Source: Chrysemys picta bellii
Taxonomy: Eukaryota > Chordata > Testudines > Emydidae
Assembly (NCBI RefSeq): GCF_011386835.1
Contig: NC_088795.1
Coordinates: forward strand, 98,764,434-98,828,433
DNA: 64,000 bases
Reading direction: 5' to 3'
A program made the translations under genes and the position numbers. The notes under the pieces are model-generated. The model had not been told where the DNA came from. It saw only the letters and a list, made by a program, of their open reading frames with translations, and did not search any database. How positions within the stretch are numbered: the stretch's first letter is position 1; each line of letters opens with the position of its first letter. Below are positions 11,105 to 23,400 of this stretch, one piece after another.

Positions 11105-12539
11105 AGAAAGGTTATATGACTTCAGTGGGAGTTGAAGGTATTCAAAATAGCATGAACAGCACCAAGCATTTTGAAGGATTTGGCTTGACTGAATACACTT
11201 CTCCATATCATAGAATGGATGTCTTTTGTTCCATAATATAAACAAAGCAGCAATCCATTACTACTTTATACTAAGTCACTTATTAGTCACACTTATTCTG
11301 AGTGCTAAACATTTCATGAAGTACTATACTTGTCTTTACTCTACTGCATCTCCAGTTATACCATACAGAAAAAGCAGCATTTACAGATGCCGTATTGGCT
11401 GATTGGTATAACAAAGTTTAGCACCATTACTCATAAAGCTATGCTTTTAATAGGTGTTCAGGAGAACAAGTTACCTAGTACATACTGCCATAATCTCCAG
11501 CAGACTGCACAGTACAAGCAATACAGTTATCACAATTACCAATTATTAGACTTTGTCATAGTCAACATACAATAGCTTTTTTACATGTTAATCTTATAAT
11601 CGGGAATGCAACAGTACACAGATATACCCACTGATTTTTTAAAACAAAATTATATCCACCTTTTATCAGCTGTGAATACAGAAGATAAAATTTCTGCTAG
11701 TATAGTTTCTAGTTTCCCAGTTTTACTCATCTGTGTACAGGAAAAGAAGAAAAAGATTAGTACAATAAATGAGTTGTAGTCCATGAAAGTCACAGCTCAA
11801 AGTTTAGGCATACTTAAGAAATCCATTCCAGTTTTAGAGACCTCAGGTTCCAGCAACATTCCCTACATTTAAAAGAGGGAAATACAAATTCTAGAGAGGT
11901 CACCTGTTCAAGAAGTTCTCCCCCTTAATTATAAGGAGTATTGCTGAAACTAGTGAACTCTTGAACCAGAATGAATTTTCAAGTGGGTTCATAGAATTCA
12001 CTTTATTACCAGTTATAGATTTTATTTAATAACAATCTAAAGCATAGTACAAGCATTAGTTAACACATTTATGTAACAGATCCAAGAAAAGTATTTTGTA
12101 TGCAGCTCTGTTGAGCTATATTGGTACTGAGGATTTTAGGGAGGCCTCCCTACCATCACTCTTGAGCACAGGTCCACCAGTATTAACCTTACCACCACAG
12201 TGCTGTCCGACCCTACTCAAAGCCCATACATACAACAGGGTGGAAAAAGTGTCAGCTGTAGCCAGTTAGCACTCCCACCTTTTCTAGGCAACAGTGAAAG
12301 ATTTCTCTGGAAGCCCCCAATGAAGACAAGCCCAAGGAAGACACAGGCTGGGGGCTAAAACGAGTGAAGCACGTCAGAAGACAGCACAGATGGAAAGAGA
12401 GACATATATAAAGAACAGGCGGAATTCCCAGTGTTACCATTACAACGCTACTTACAAACCCACCCCGACCCCCGACACAGGATTTCCCCTGCTCGCGTCC
12501 CCAGGCTCGCCTGGAAGATGCTAGGATAACTGGCAAGCG
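11105..12539. other. No gene or repeat recognised
   Basis: AT-rich, apparently single-copy sequence between the DIRS-like element and the CpG island. Short frames only, with no splice-supported exon seen. If the CpG island serves the minus-strand gene, this is part of its first intron. Confidence 0.5.
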
Positions 12540-13300
12540 GGACCCTGTGCAATGCCATCTCCCGGGTAACGCTCAGCTCCACGAGGGCATCTGCTTGGCC
12601 CAGCAGCAGCAGAGGGACACCGCACTCCGTGCAGGGGCTTGGGGGACGAGAGAAACGCTCCTCCAGGAGCGGGCTCGGCGTTAGATACTACCCCGCCTTA
12701 CAGCAGAACGGCACCGGCGGCCAGGGGCGCGCCCTCAAGCCGTAGAGGGGCCCCTCGGCGCAGCAGCCACGCTGCTGAAACAGGAGTTAAGGAAACTCCG
12801 ACCCGCACGAGCAGGGCCCCGGCTGACGGCACAGGGCCCCCCGTGCCGCCCAACGCCCAGGGCGAACGCGCTGAGGGCGAGCGGGCGCAGGGCAGCACCT
12901 GTGGCAGGTGCCCACGGCACAGCGGGTGCTGCCCTACCCGGGCAAGGGGCCGCGGAGTAACAGTCCCGCTACCCCCACAGCGGGCGAGGGGCAGACCCCG
13001 GGAGTTACAGCCGGCCGGGGACAGGAGGGGGAGCTGCGCCCTGCTCCCCTTGGGGCTCGCGCCCGCCCTCCCTTACCCGCCTCTCCGCGCTCCACCGGGG
13101 GCAGACAGCTCCCCACGCACCGGCAGCAGCTGTCTGAGAGCAGCCTTCACCCCGCCTGCCCCAAATCTCTGCCGCGGCGAGTCTCCCTCCGGCAGGGCGG
13201 GGCGGGCCCGTGGGCCCGCCCATAGGCCCCACCTGTTGCCGGCGCAGAGACGGGGTGGAGGGGGAACGTAGCCCTAGGGACCGTTTCATTTAAATTCAGA
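12540..13300. promoter_or_regulatory. CpG island, candidate promoter / untranslated first exon
   Basis: Seen: about 750 bp of strongly GC-rich DNA with dense CpG dinucleotides, in sharp contrast to the AT-rich flanks, and GC boxes such as GGGGCGGGGC-like stretches near 13195. No TATA box is evident, as is usual for such promoters. On the minus strand GCGG|GTAAGGG (donor-like, near 13078) could end a noncoding exon. Inference: it is the promoter of the minus-strand gene whose first coding exon is at 1700-2055. It could equally drive a plus-strand or bidirectional transcript. The open frames across it (for example 12639-13271) are typical of GC-rich DNA and are not called. Confidence 0.65.
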
Positions 13301-13402
13301 CTCTACCATTCTCCGCTCTCCCCGGGGGGGAGGTGCTGCTCATGTATCCCACCTCGCAACTACCCCCTTCGGAACGGAGCTGGGACTGCCTCCGCGGAAA
13401 GC

Positions 13403-13535
13403 ATCAGGGGGTAGCCGTGATAGTCTGTATCTAAAAAAAAACAACAAGGAGTCTGGTGGCACCTTAAAGACTAACAGATTTATTTGGGCATAAGCTTTCG
13501 TGAGTAAAAACCTCACTTCTTCGGGTGCATAGGAT
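13403..13535 (+). mobile_element. SINE-like repeat, 12-bp TSD
   Basis: The repeat starts with GGGGTAGCCGTGATAGTCTG and continues through GGTGGCACCTTAAAGACTAA. TCCGCGGAAAGC is duplicated exactly at 13391-13402 and 13536-13547, a LINE-type TSD. It is the standard, non-folded form of the repeat that appears as fold-backs at 24775-24875 and 44144-44251. It lies just beyond the CpG island edge. Confidence 0.75.
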
Positions 13536-13810
13536 TCCGCGGAAAGCGTTTCTGCCCCTTCGCCCCCCCCTTTCTGTGATACGTTGGTAGAGTCCGGATG
13601 GTGGGTCTCTAGAGCAGTGGGTTGGCTCAGTGGGAGCAGGGGGTCTGAGGGCATCTTTCTGCTGCCACTGGAGGGGCAGGATTGGGCCCTTCCCCCGTTA
13701 CCTTTCCAGGGGAGCGCATCTGTCAGCAGTTGGGGGCTGGGCCCAGATTGTGGCTTCTCTCTGAGGCGCTCAAAGCGCTAATTCATGAATAGCGCCTAGA
13801 GAGGCTAAGC

Positions 13811-13905
13811 AGAGACTCATTGGCCTGGAAGGGACCTCGAGAGGTCATCCAGTCCAGTCCAGTCCAGTCCCCTGCACTCAAGGCAGGACTAAGTACTATC
13901 TAGAC
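13811..13905 (-). mobile_element. CR1 3'-end fragment with CCAGT expansion
   Basis: Contains TGGAAGGGACCTCGAGAGGTCATC, read in reverse from the CR1 3' UTR, with a local (AGTCC)n expansion at about 13850-13870. It is cut on the right by the hAT-like element that starts at 13906. Confidence 0.7.
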
Positions 13906-14085
13906 CAGGGCTGGGCAAACTTTTTGGCCTGAGGGCCACATCTGGGAATAGAAATTGTGTGGCAGGCTGGGGCTGGGGTGCGGAAGGGGGTGATGGCTCT
14001 GGTTGGGGGTGGGGATGAGGAGTAGGACCAAGGGGTTTCTGGAGTTGGTTCCTGGGAGAAGGGGGTGTGAGAGAGAGACACAAAT
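13906..14085. mobile_element. hAT-like MITE, left end only
   Basis: Starts CAGGGCTGGGCAAACTTTTT and continues GGCCTGAGGGCCACATCTGG, the same end as the 807-bp element at 39119-39925. The GC-rich interior follows, but no matching right TIR was found, so it is truncated. Confidence 0.5.
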
Positions 14086-15616
14086 CCACCTTCCCTGAGA
14101 TACTGTAATCAAGGCTATGCAAAAACCACAGTTCTGGGTAGCAAGATTCTGTGCTGGCTTCACTGTTTAGTTTTATGGATCCAAAGTTTTGTTCAAATCC
14201 AAACCACATGAAACTGGATGAACTTAAGCATGTTTCATTAAAATCAACAAAACTTACCAGGATCTATCTAATTGTGTATTCCAACTGCATGAAAATAACC
14301 CTCTAACTAACAAGAATGCATCATGAGTCCCTTCCTATGGTCACCATCACATAAAATAACCTATTAACATAATTCATCTAAACTCAGCACTCATAGGAAA
14401 AAACTATTACAAGTTACTCCACCCGCTCTAGTTATGAAAGAAAAATCTAACTAAATCTCAGTGTCTAATTATTGAGTGTTCTGCAACACTAAACAGTCTT
14501 TTTAAAATTATTAATTTTACTTACCCTTGAAATTTCTCAAATATTTCCCAAAATATTTCTAATAAGTATTGAAAGAGTTAAACTTCAGTCAGTCAATAAA
14601 AAACACTGAGTTATTTTTTCTATAAGTCTGCCATACCTATGGCAGTATATGTGGTCTTCAGATTTTGACAGAGGGAAAAATGACAAAATCCTCAATGATT
14701 TAACTAAAAAACTTCAAAGACTGATAGTACCTCATTACTTTGATTCACCTCTGCCTTGCACCTTTTAGCCTTTACACCTGTGCAATATAGGTACCATTCT
14801 GATTTGACAGCAGATGCGGACCCACCTTGTGCAGGTGTGAATGGCCACACAGGGAACGAAGCAACCAAGATTCAAGTCTACTGAATTTACTCACATATAC
14901 ACAAATCCTTAAAAATCAAAGTTAGAGCCAGGTCCTCAATTGGCATAAATGGGTGTAGCTCCAGTGATGTGCAGCACCAGGAGCTGTACTCATTTACGCT
15001 AGCGGAGGATCTGATCCTTAGAAGCCATTTACCTGATCATGATATTCTTAGGTATTCAAAAGATATCTGCAGTTGTTAGCAACAGAAATTTTGCTTGGGT
15101 AGAGAAGTCAGGAATGGACAAAGACTCAACATTTAAAATAACAACAGTTACAGTGCAAACACAGGTTTCTGTTCTGGAGCTATGATATGTGATTAGAGAT
15201 AATTGGCAATTTTCCAACAAAATAGTTTCATGAAATCTAACTTTTGCTGAAACACAAGCAAGTACCATTGGAACAAAAGTAAATTCGAAAATACCAAAAC
15301 TTAAGGCAAACCAAAATCCCCAAGTTTCAACCAGTTCCAAATGTGATCTAGTTATAGTCTTTGTGCAAAGATTGAGTAGGGCAAGCTCTATATGTGGTAG
15401 TTCAAATAACATTAGGGTTCCTCCTTAAGGGAAAGGATAAATATAATATTTATATTTTATATTTATGGGTATACAGAATAATTTTGGGGGCACAACTTAG
15501 TTATTATTTCACTTTCCTTCAAATGGGAAGAGCAAGCCTTTTGCTAAATGGATTATCTAATGTCACGGTAGTTTCTGCACGTATCTTTGTGTATGACACT
15601 TTCACTGTCGAAGTGT
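14086..15616. other. No gene or repeat recognised
   Basis: AT-rich sequence without a supportable exon. The minus-strand frame at 15056-15412 (118 aa) lacks splice and motif support. Confidence 0.45.
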
Positions 15617-16205
15617 AAATGTGATGGGATACACAAACCCCACACTGTGCTCGAAAGAGTTAAAAGTGAATATCAGCCCATGTAGTGCTGCTCCTACATG
15701 CCTGCCAAGTATGCTCCAGCTAGAGGAGCAGGTTAAGAGACTCAGAAGCCCAGGCAAGAGGTGGTGGACAGGCTACAGGAGAGAAGAATCCTTCTCCAGG
15801 AAACCAAACAGAAGGTGGAGCCTGAGAGGGGACCACAGAGCAGGTAAGGCCCCAGGCAGTGCCTTCTCCAACCATCATCCACTTTGGGCCTTTCAGGAAC
15901 TGCTCATTTGGACTTTGTGAAGCTACTGACTGTTTGGACTATGCCCCAAAATTGAAGGAGCGCATAGGTAGGAAGTAGCCCAGGGCACCAGATTTTGGTT
16001 CTCTATGGGGAGGAACCTGCCAGTGTTACTTCCCACACCCCACTTATGGGCAAAGGGCCAGATGTATGGGCAAAGAGGCCCAAACACTCCTGTCCTGGGG
16101 TCAGGAACCAGGCACTGCTACTGCCCCCTGACAGAGACAAAGGGTTGGAGGTCAGATGTACTGACCACTAGGTCACCCTGCCTTCCAAGCACCTATCACA
16201 GTAAG
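15617..16205. repeat. Possible solo LTR-like repeat
   Basis: The segment begins near TGTGATGGGATACACAAACC and ends near CACCTATCACA, so the ends are roughly TGTGAT...ATCACA. The interior resembles reptile LTR sequence by eye. No coding content and no clear target duplication (GTAA on both sides at best). Low confidence. Confidence 0.35.
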
Positions 16206-16370
16206 CTATTTTTCATGTTCATTGAATTGACAAATGGTTTGTTGTTTCTCTTCTCAAAAGATATCTGTTGGAGTACTTCTGTTTAACCCAGTTGCTGTCC
16301 TTCCATCCCACTCCATAGACTTTCCTTCTGTACCTCTGTTCTCCTGCACTTTCATAATAGTTACTATGTC

Positions 16371-16670
16371 CAGGGCCGGCTCCAGGCACCAGCCCACCAA
16401 GTTTGTGCTTGGGGCGGCACCTGGAGGGGGGCGGCACGGCGCGGTGCTCTGGCTCTGGCCGCCGGGGAGAGCGGAGCCCTGGCCGGGCTCTCCGCCCTCC
16501 CCCCGGCGCTCTGGCCGCCGGGGAGAGCAGAGCCCCGGCCGGCTCGCCGCCCTCCCCCCGGCGCTCTGGCCGCCGGGGAGAGCGGAGCCCCAGCTGGGCT
16601 CTCCGCCCTCCCCCGGTGCTCTGGCTGCCGGGGAGAGCGGAGCCCCAGCCGGGCCCTCTGCCCTCCTCCT
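16371..16670. mobile_element. hAT-like MITE (CAGGGCCGGCTCC end), truncated
   Basis: Starts CAGGGCCGGCTCCAGGCACC, as do the relatives at 27646 and 63188. The interior is the GC-rich minisatellite at 16445-16665. No right-hand GGAGCCGGCCCTG end was found. Confidence 0.6.
16445..16665. repeat. GC-rich minisatellite, ~55-60 bp x 4
   Basis: Four successive units each contain GCCGGGGAGAGC(G/A)GAGCCC followed by a C/T-rich CTCCGCCCTCC segment. Open frames on both strands across it come from this periodicity and are not genes. Confidence 0.8.
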
Positions 16671-16812
16671 CATTATTGTCACATTTAGTGGTTGAGGGGG
16701 AAGCAGCACCTCCTTCAAATTTCACTGTCAGTTAAACAGAACAGGGGGCCCTAACCGTTTTAGCTTCAAGTTTTCATATCACTTAAAACAGTAGAAAAAT
16801 GTTTTGCCACCG

Positions 16813-19634
16813 AATCATAGAATCATAGAATATCAGAGTTGGAAGGGACCTCAAGAGGTCATCTAGTCCAACCCCCTGCTCAAAGCAGGACCAATTCCCA
16901 GCTAAATCATCCCAGCCAGGGCTTTGTCAAGCCGGGCCTTAAAAACCTCCAAGGAAGGAGACTCCACCACCTCCCTAGGTAACGCATTCCAGTGTTTCAC
17001 CACCCTCCTAGTGAAATAGTTTTTCCTGATATCCAACCTGGACCTCCCCCACCGCAACTTGAGACCATTGCTCCTTGTTCTGTCATCTGCCACCACTGAG
17101 AACAGCCGAGCTCCATCCTCTTTGGAACCCCCCTTCAGGTAGTTGAAGGCTGCTATCAAATCCCCCCTCATTCTTCTCTTCTGGAGACTAAACAATCCCA
17201 GTTCTCTCAGCCTCTCCTCATAAGTCATGTGCTCCAGACCCCTAATCATTTTTGTTGCCCTCCGCTGGACTCTTTCCAATTTTTCCACATCCTTCTTGTA
17301 GTGTGGGGCCCAAAACTGGACACAGTATTCCAGATGAGGCCTCACCAATGTCGAATAAAGGGGAACGATCACGTCCCTCGATCTGCTGGCAATGCCCCTA
17401 CTTATACAGCCCAAAATGCCGTTAGCCTTCTTGGCAACAAGAGCACACTGTTGACTGATATCCAGCTTCTCATCCACTGTGACCCCTAGGTCCTTTTCAG
17501 CAGAACTGCTACCTAGCCATTCGGTCCCTAGTCTGTAGCAGTGCATGGGATTCTTCCGTCCTAAGTGCAGGACTCTGCACTTGTCCTTGTTGAACCTCAT
17601 CAGGTTTTTTCCTGTCCAACCCTCTAATTTGTCTAGGTCCCTCTGTATCCGATCCCTACCCTCTAGTGTATCTACCACGCCTCCTAGTTTAGTGTCATCT
17701 GCAAACTTGCTGAGAGTGCAGTCCACACCATCCTCCAGATCATTAATAAAGATATTAAACAAAACCGGCCCCAGGACCGACCCTTGGGGCACTCCGCTTG
17801 AAACCGGCTGCCAACTAGACATGGAGCCATTGATCACTACCCGTTGAGCCCAACGATCTAGCCAGCTTTCTATCCACCTTACAGTCCATTCATCCAGCCC
17901 ATACTTCTTTAACTTGGTGGCAAGAATACTGTGGGAGACAGTATCAAAAGCTTTGCTAAAGTCAAGAAATAACACATCCACTGCTTTCCCCTCATCCACA
18001 GAGCCAGTTATCTCATCATAGAAGGCAATTAGGTTAGTCAGGCACGACTTCCCCTTCGTGAATCCATGCTGACTGTTCCTGATCACTTTCCTTTCCTCTA
18101 AATGTTTCATAATTGATTCCTTGAGGACCTGCTCCATAATTTTTCCAGGGACTGAGGTGAGGCTGACTGGCCTGTAGTTCCCCGGATCCTCCTTCTTCCC
18201 TTTTTTAAAGATGGGCACTACATTAGCCTTTTTCCAGTCATCTGGGACCTCCCCCGATCGCCATGAGTTTTCAAAAATAATGGCTAATGGCTCTGCAATC
18301 TCACCCGCCAACTCCTTTAGCACCCTCGGATGCAGCGCATCCGGCCCCATGGACTTGTTCACGTCCAGTTTTTCTAAATAGTCCCGAACCACTTCTTTCT
18401 CCACAGAGGGCTGGTCACCTTCTCCCCATGCTGTACTGCCCAGTGCAGCAATCTGGGAGCTGACCTTGTGCGTGAAGACAGAGGCAAAAAAATCATTGAG
18501 TACATTAGCTTTTTCCACATCCTCGGTCACTAGGTTGCCTCCCTCATTCAGTAAGGGGTCCACACTTTCCTTGATTTTCTTCTTGTTGCTAACATACCTG
18601 AAGAAACCCTTCTTGTTACTCTTAACATCTCTTGCTAACTGCAACTCCAAGTGTGATTTGGCCTTCCTGATTTCACTCCTGCACGCCTGAGCAATATTTT
18701 TATACTCCTCCCTGGTCATTTGTCCAATCTTCCACTTCTTATAAGCCTCTTTTTTGCGTTTAAGATCAGCAAGGATTTCACTGTTTAGCCAAGCTGGTCA
18801 CCTGCCATATTTACTATTCTTTCTACACATCGGGATGGTTTGTTCCTGCAACCTCAATAAGGATTCTTTAAAATACAGCCAGCTCTCCTGGACCCCTTTG
18901 CCCTTCATGTTAATCTCCCAGGGGATCCTGCCCATCTGTTCCCTGAGGGAGTCAAAGTCTGCTTTTCTGAAGTCCAGGGTCCATTCTGCTGCTCTCCCTT
19001 TTTCCTTGTGTCAGGATCCTGAACTCGACCATCTCATGGTCACTGCCTCCCAGGTTCCCATCCACTTTTGCTTCCCCTACTAGTTCTTCCCTGTTTGTGA
19101 GCAGCAGGTCAAGAAAAGCTTTGCCCCTAGTTGGTTCCTCCAGCACTTGCACCAGGAAATTGTCCCCTACGCTTTCCAAAAATTTCCTGGATTGCCTGTG
19201 CACCGCTGTATTGCTCTCCCAGCAGATATCAGGGTGATTAAAGTCTCCCATGAGAACCAGGGCCTGCGATCTAGCAACTTCTGCTAGTTGCCAGAAGAAA
19301 GCCTCGTCCACCTCATCCCCCTGGTCTGGTGGTCTATAGCAGACTCCAACCACGACATCACCCTTGTTGCTCACACTTCTCAACTTTATCCAGAGACTCT
19401 CAGGTTTTTCTGCAGTATCATACCGGAGCTCTGAGCAGTCATACTCCTCTCTTACATACAACGCAACTCCCCCACCTTTTCTGCCCTGCCTGTCCTTCCT
19501 GAACAGTTTATATCCATCCATGACAGTACTCCAGTCATGTGAGTTATCCCACCAAGTCTCTGTTATTCCAATCACATCATAGTTCCCTGACTGTGCCAGG
19601 ACTTCCAGTTCTCCCTGCTTGTTTCCCAGGCTTC
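16813..19634 (-). mobile_element. CR1 LINE copy A, 5' truncated
   Basis: The plus strand starts AATCATAGAATCATAGAAT, the reverse of the CR1 3' terminal (ATTCTATG)n repeat, followed by the 3' UTR and an ORF2 body. Homology to copy B (49099 onward) stops abruptly at about 19634, inside the 5' part of ORF2. ORF1 and the 5' UTR are absent, which is normal for LINE insertions. By eye it differs from copy B at only a few positions per hundred. Confidence 0.92.
16902..19634 (-). pseudogene. CR1-A ORF2 (endonuclease-RT), broken
   Basis: ORF2 of CR1 makes an APE-type endonuclease plus reverse transcriptase used in target-primed reverse transcription. On the minus strand, 19634-18952 retains endonuclease blocks (TNARSLGNK is cut at its start, '[10 protein letters not shown]', 'SDHEMV'). 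18719-16902 is an open 605-codon frame with the RT, including '[11 protein letters not shown]', '[13 protein letters not shown]', '[10 protein letters not shown]' and the catalytic 'FADDTK'. Breaks: a small indel near 19005, and TGA at 18798-18800 where copy B has CGA, a C-to-T change at a CpG. It ends in '...KALAGMI'. The RT half would be intact if translated alone, but its own start is absent. Confidence 0.88.
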
Positions 19635-19679
19635 CAGAAGAAAACAAGCCTGAATATTGCCTTTTTCCATCAAAGCTTA

Positions 19680-20215
19680 AGTAGTTAAGGTCATCCTTTA
19701 CTATTGCGTTCAGTTCTGGGCACTCAGAACCAGAGAGATGTCAACAAGTCGAAGGGAATTAAAAAAAAGAGCAATAAAATTGACTAAGGGCAAGGAGGAT
19801 GGATTTATATAGAAAGATTAAGAGCCCTGTAAACAAAACCCTTACTCAGACCCTTTATCGCCAGTTGGAGTTTTGCCTGAATGAGGAATACAAGATTGGG
19901 CCCTAACAGAACTAGTTATAATGTGTATAATTTGATCAAATGGTTTTAAATGGAGACACAAAATCCATCTACAAGTATCTGAATGGTTTAAACAGCAACA
20001 GCAAAATCATTCATTCAGATCCACATACATTTAAAAAGTGACAAACACGTTGGGCAATTTTCCTGTCCAAATAGCCCCACCATTTCAAGTTTTCAAATAA
20101 AGCCATACCATACCAAAACACCATTGTCTATTGCAAAGCCAATAGAGAGCTGACAGCCATAATGAGAAGTGAAATCGATGATCTAAAAGGTCTTTTCCAT
20201 CTCTGATTTCTGAAG
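19680..20215 (+). mobile_element. Old CR1/L3-like fragment, RT C-terminus
   Basis: Plus-strand fragments resemble the end of CR1/L3 ORF2: 'CGTTCAGTTCTGGGCACTC' and a stretch encoding roughly 'KYLNGLNSNSK'. It ends with GATCTAAAAGGTCTTTTCCATCTCTG, typical of an L3/CR1 3' end. Diverged and noncoding. Confidence 0.6.
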
Positions 20216-22465
20216 GCCTAAATTGTGACTGGCCTCAGCACAGGTTTGGACAGCAGGAGAGAAGGTGTAAAAATGCAGTGTCCAGTTCCAGTGGAAGTCC
20301 TTATCTTTGCCCAAGCATAAGGATGGCTTGGGTCTAGTGCATCCACTGATGCTAGACTTTCTAAAGAGGATGTCAATGAGGGAGTGTGCCCTCTATACCA
20401 AAATGGAGTTGCCCAATTTGAGTGTTGAGCACACACACTGCACCAAGTCTCAGCAGCAAACCCCATCTACCCCACATGACAATTTCAGGAAGACTCTGTG
20501 AGGGGCATCTCAGGCTATTCTTTCACTTAAGCCCCTGCTATAGGCTTCTTTGCAAGAGTGGGAGAGAGAGTGTTACTTTTGGGTAAATTTCATTGGAAGT
20601 ACAAAACGCAACTCATCATGTACCTGTATGTGACAGCCAAGCAGCAGTAGAACATCTTGGTTTACAAATTTATTAAGAGAGCTCTGTCACATAGAACATT
20701 TTTCTACAATTAATTATCCCTAGAGGCATATTAGAAAACAAAGAATACAAGAGAAAAGCAACACATTGTCTCTCTCATAACATATTTATCTTAAAATAAA
20801 CAGAAGAAAATCATAAGGACAGCTCTGTTTTCCTGGCACTAAAATGTTTAAAAACTGAACATGTCATTGTTGAATCAATTAACTACACACAGAGTTCTTT
20901 CTTTATTCATATTATATCAAGATGAACATGCGAACTAAAAGGTTACAGGGCAGTAACTTTACCTGTGCAAGCTATTCCAGTGAAAGGCATCATTTTAAAT
21001 GCCTTGTTTAAGCCATTTCATATTAAGTTTGTAAAAATGAGTGCCATATTACTGAATTTTATTTTCTTTCACTTAGCATAAAATTAGGAGTGACCTATGC
21101 TATTTTCATCTTACTGGATGAAGATTCAAAACCAAGGGACCACATGAGCATGGAGCAAAAGCATTCAGGAATTGAAAAAGTAAAGAATCTTTATTTTTGT
21201 CCTCCTGCTACAGTAATATTCCTCATACTACAGTATTCTCAATGTAGTGCTTATATTTTATTAAAGTTTGTCATTAATTTGAAGAACACAATGATATTTT
21301 TATAGAGTGGGCCAGGATATGGGACAATCACTTAAGCCTGAGTGGGAAAGATCCCCACCTTCACTCAGATTTCTTGCACTTTGTCAGGCAGGTCAGAGCA
21401 GAGTAAGGGTCAGCCCTGGGAGGACTGAGCATAGAACTGGAGGATCTTCCACTAAGTGGCTCTACTGGCCATTGTCCTGGAGACACAGACAATATGGAGA
21501 CACAGACAATATGGACGGCTACTGCAGCATCAGGATTGCAGCAATGAAGGTGAAGTGATTCTGTTCTCCCTGACCTCTGCACAAAAACACTTGGCACAGC
21601 CTGGGTGTTCAGGCTATGGGCTGATTTACTGGAGTTCGTCCAATATGACTGTTTTAGGACATTATGAATCAGAGATACAGAAACCAGGGCCTGGATTCTC
21701 TTGTTAGTTACATTAGTGTAAATCTGCAGTAACTATCAATGGAGTTACTCTGGATTTACACCAGTGTAACCAAGAACACAATCTGGCTCTGAAATTTTTA
21801 AACGTTCTGTCTATTGGATTATTGAATTCTCCACATTAATGTTTCATTTATGCTAATTTTCCCTTAATTCCTGGAGGAAAAAGGTACCAAAGACAGAAAG
21901 AAATTCCAGAGCTATTCTTCTTCCTGAGTTTACAGGCTCTGTTTACTATGCCAGGGAACTTGCAAGTTCCATGAAGTGCTACAGGGCTGAAGTTTAGGAA
22001 CTACAGAAGGAAGGCTATGATCCCACAGAGCTTACGAACCCTGATCCTATTTTGCCCTTTGAAAGCAACAAATGCAACCTAACTCAGCCACCCTTAACTG
22101 AAGCCTCCTTGTCTCAGCCATCCTTAACAATAGTCTTAACAGAGCCATCTTTAACGATCCATCCTTAACCAAGGCTCTCTCTAACTTAGGCATCTTCGAC
22201 TGACTTATCTAAAAGAAAGTAAGAAAGAAAGAATAGAAGCATTATTCTAATTCTTCTAGGGGCCTGTCCTGCAAGACGCTGAGTACCTGCTGGGAGCTGC
22301 TTAGAACCCTCAGTGCTTATGAATATTAGCAGGAGTTGAGGTAGCTCACCAGCTTGCAGCACGTGCATGAGTGAACTGCTATCTTTAAACCTTTATGAAT
22401 GTTGAAGTACTGGACCAATACAGGGCACATTTAAATAGCATAACTCAAACATGTATATTCATAAC
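20216..22465. other. No gene recognised
   Basis: AT-rich sequence without supportable exons. A short tandem duplication (GGAGACACAGACAATAT twice) lies near 21478-21512. Confidence 0.45.
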
Positions 22466-23400
22466 GTCACAGAGTTTAAGGCCAGAAGGAACTACTGAAT
22501 CATCTAGTCTGACCTCTTGTATATCACAGGCCACCACCACCACGTAGCACCCGCACAATAAACACAACAATGGAAATGAAATCAAAGAAAATGGGACCCA
22601 CAGGAGACTATTAAGTGCCACAGGTGCACAAGTGCTCAAGGCCCTGCAAAAGCAGGGAAGTGATTAACTGAGATACACCCAGTAATCCTGGCAAGCAACC
22701 TGCACCCACACGCTGCACAGGAAGGCAACCCCTCTCCTGCCTCCCATGTCCCTGCCAATCTGACCTGGGGAAAAATTCCTTTCTGACCGCACATATAGTG
22801 ATGAGTTAGAGTGAAACTGAACATGCTACAAAAAACAGCAAGCCAAATACCTGAGAGAGCGAATGCTCGGTGCCACATCAGAGCTCTGGCTCACTCCACC
22901 CAGTGTCCTATCTCCAGCCATGGCCATCCCCGATGCTTCAGAGGAAAGATATAAAAAATCTCTCAGAATACATTGGGGGAGGAGGGAATCCCTTCCTGAC
23001 CCCTGCCTGTGGGGGGCTGAAACTCTGAAGCATGAGCCTTAGGAACATAAGACAAACCAGAAATGAGCCCCAGGGCTGGTAAACCCTGCCCCCCACTATC
23101 TCAAGCAACCCCATCATACAATCGCACTCATAAATTTGTCCAACGCTTTCATACAACTCATTGTTTGCCCTCACAACTCCTACTGGCAGGCTGTTCTAGA
23201 ACCTCACTCTAATTGTTAAAAACCTTCTTCCAATTTCCAGACTGAATTTGTTAATGGCCAGTTTCTATCTATTTGTTCCTGTGCCAACATTGTCCCTTAA
23301 TATAAATAGCTCTTCATCCTCCCTGGTATTTATCCCCTTAATGTATTTATATATTTTTTTCATGCCCACATTAAGTCAAAAAGAGGTCATCCAACTTCAC
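22466..23400 (-). mobile_element. Old CR1 fragment
   Basis: The plus strand begins with CACAGAGTTTAAGGCCAGAAGG and CATCTAGTCTGACCTC, the reverse of an older CR1 3' end. The stretch around 23200-23390 (TGTTCCTGTGCCAACATTGT) matches the end of its RT region. No open frame survives. Confidence 0.65.

Noticed and set aside
12639..13271. 210-codon plus-strand frame in the CpG island
   Set aside because: GC-rich DNA has few stop codons. The peptide is Ala/Pro/Arg/Gly-rich, overlaps equally long frames on both strands and shows no domain.
13403..13535. tRNA gene or tRNA-derived head
   Set aside because: The start of the SINE-like repeat resembles an A box loosely, but I could not find a B box or cloverleaf, so no tRNA is called.
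16219..16735. Several 110-168 codon frames on both strands
   Set aside because: All are produced by the same four-unit GC-rich minisatellite.
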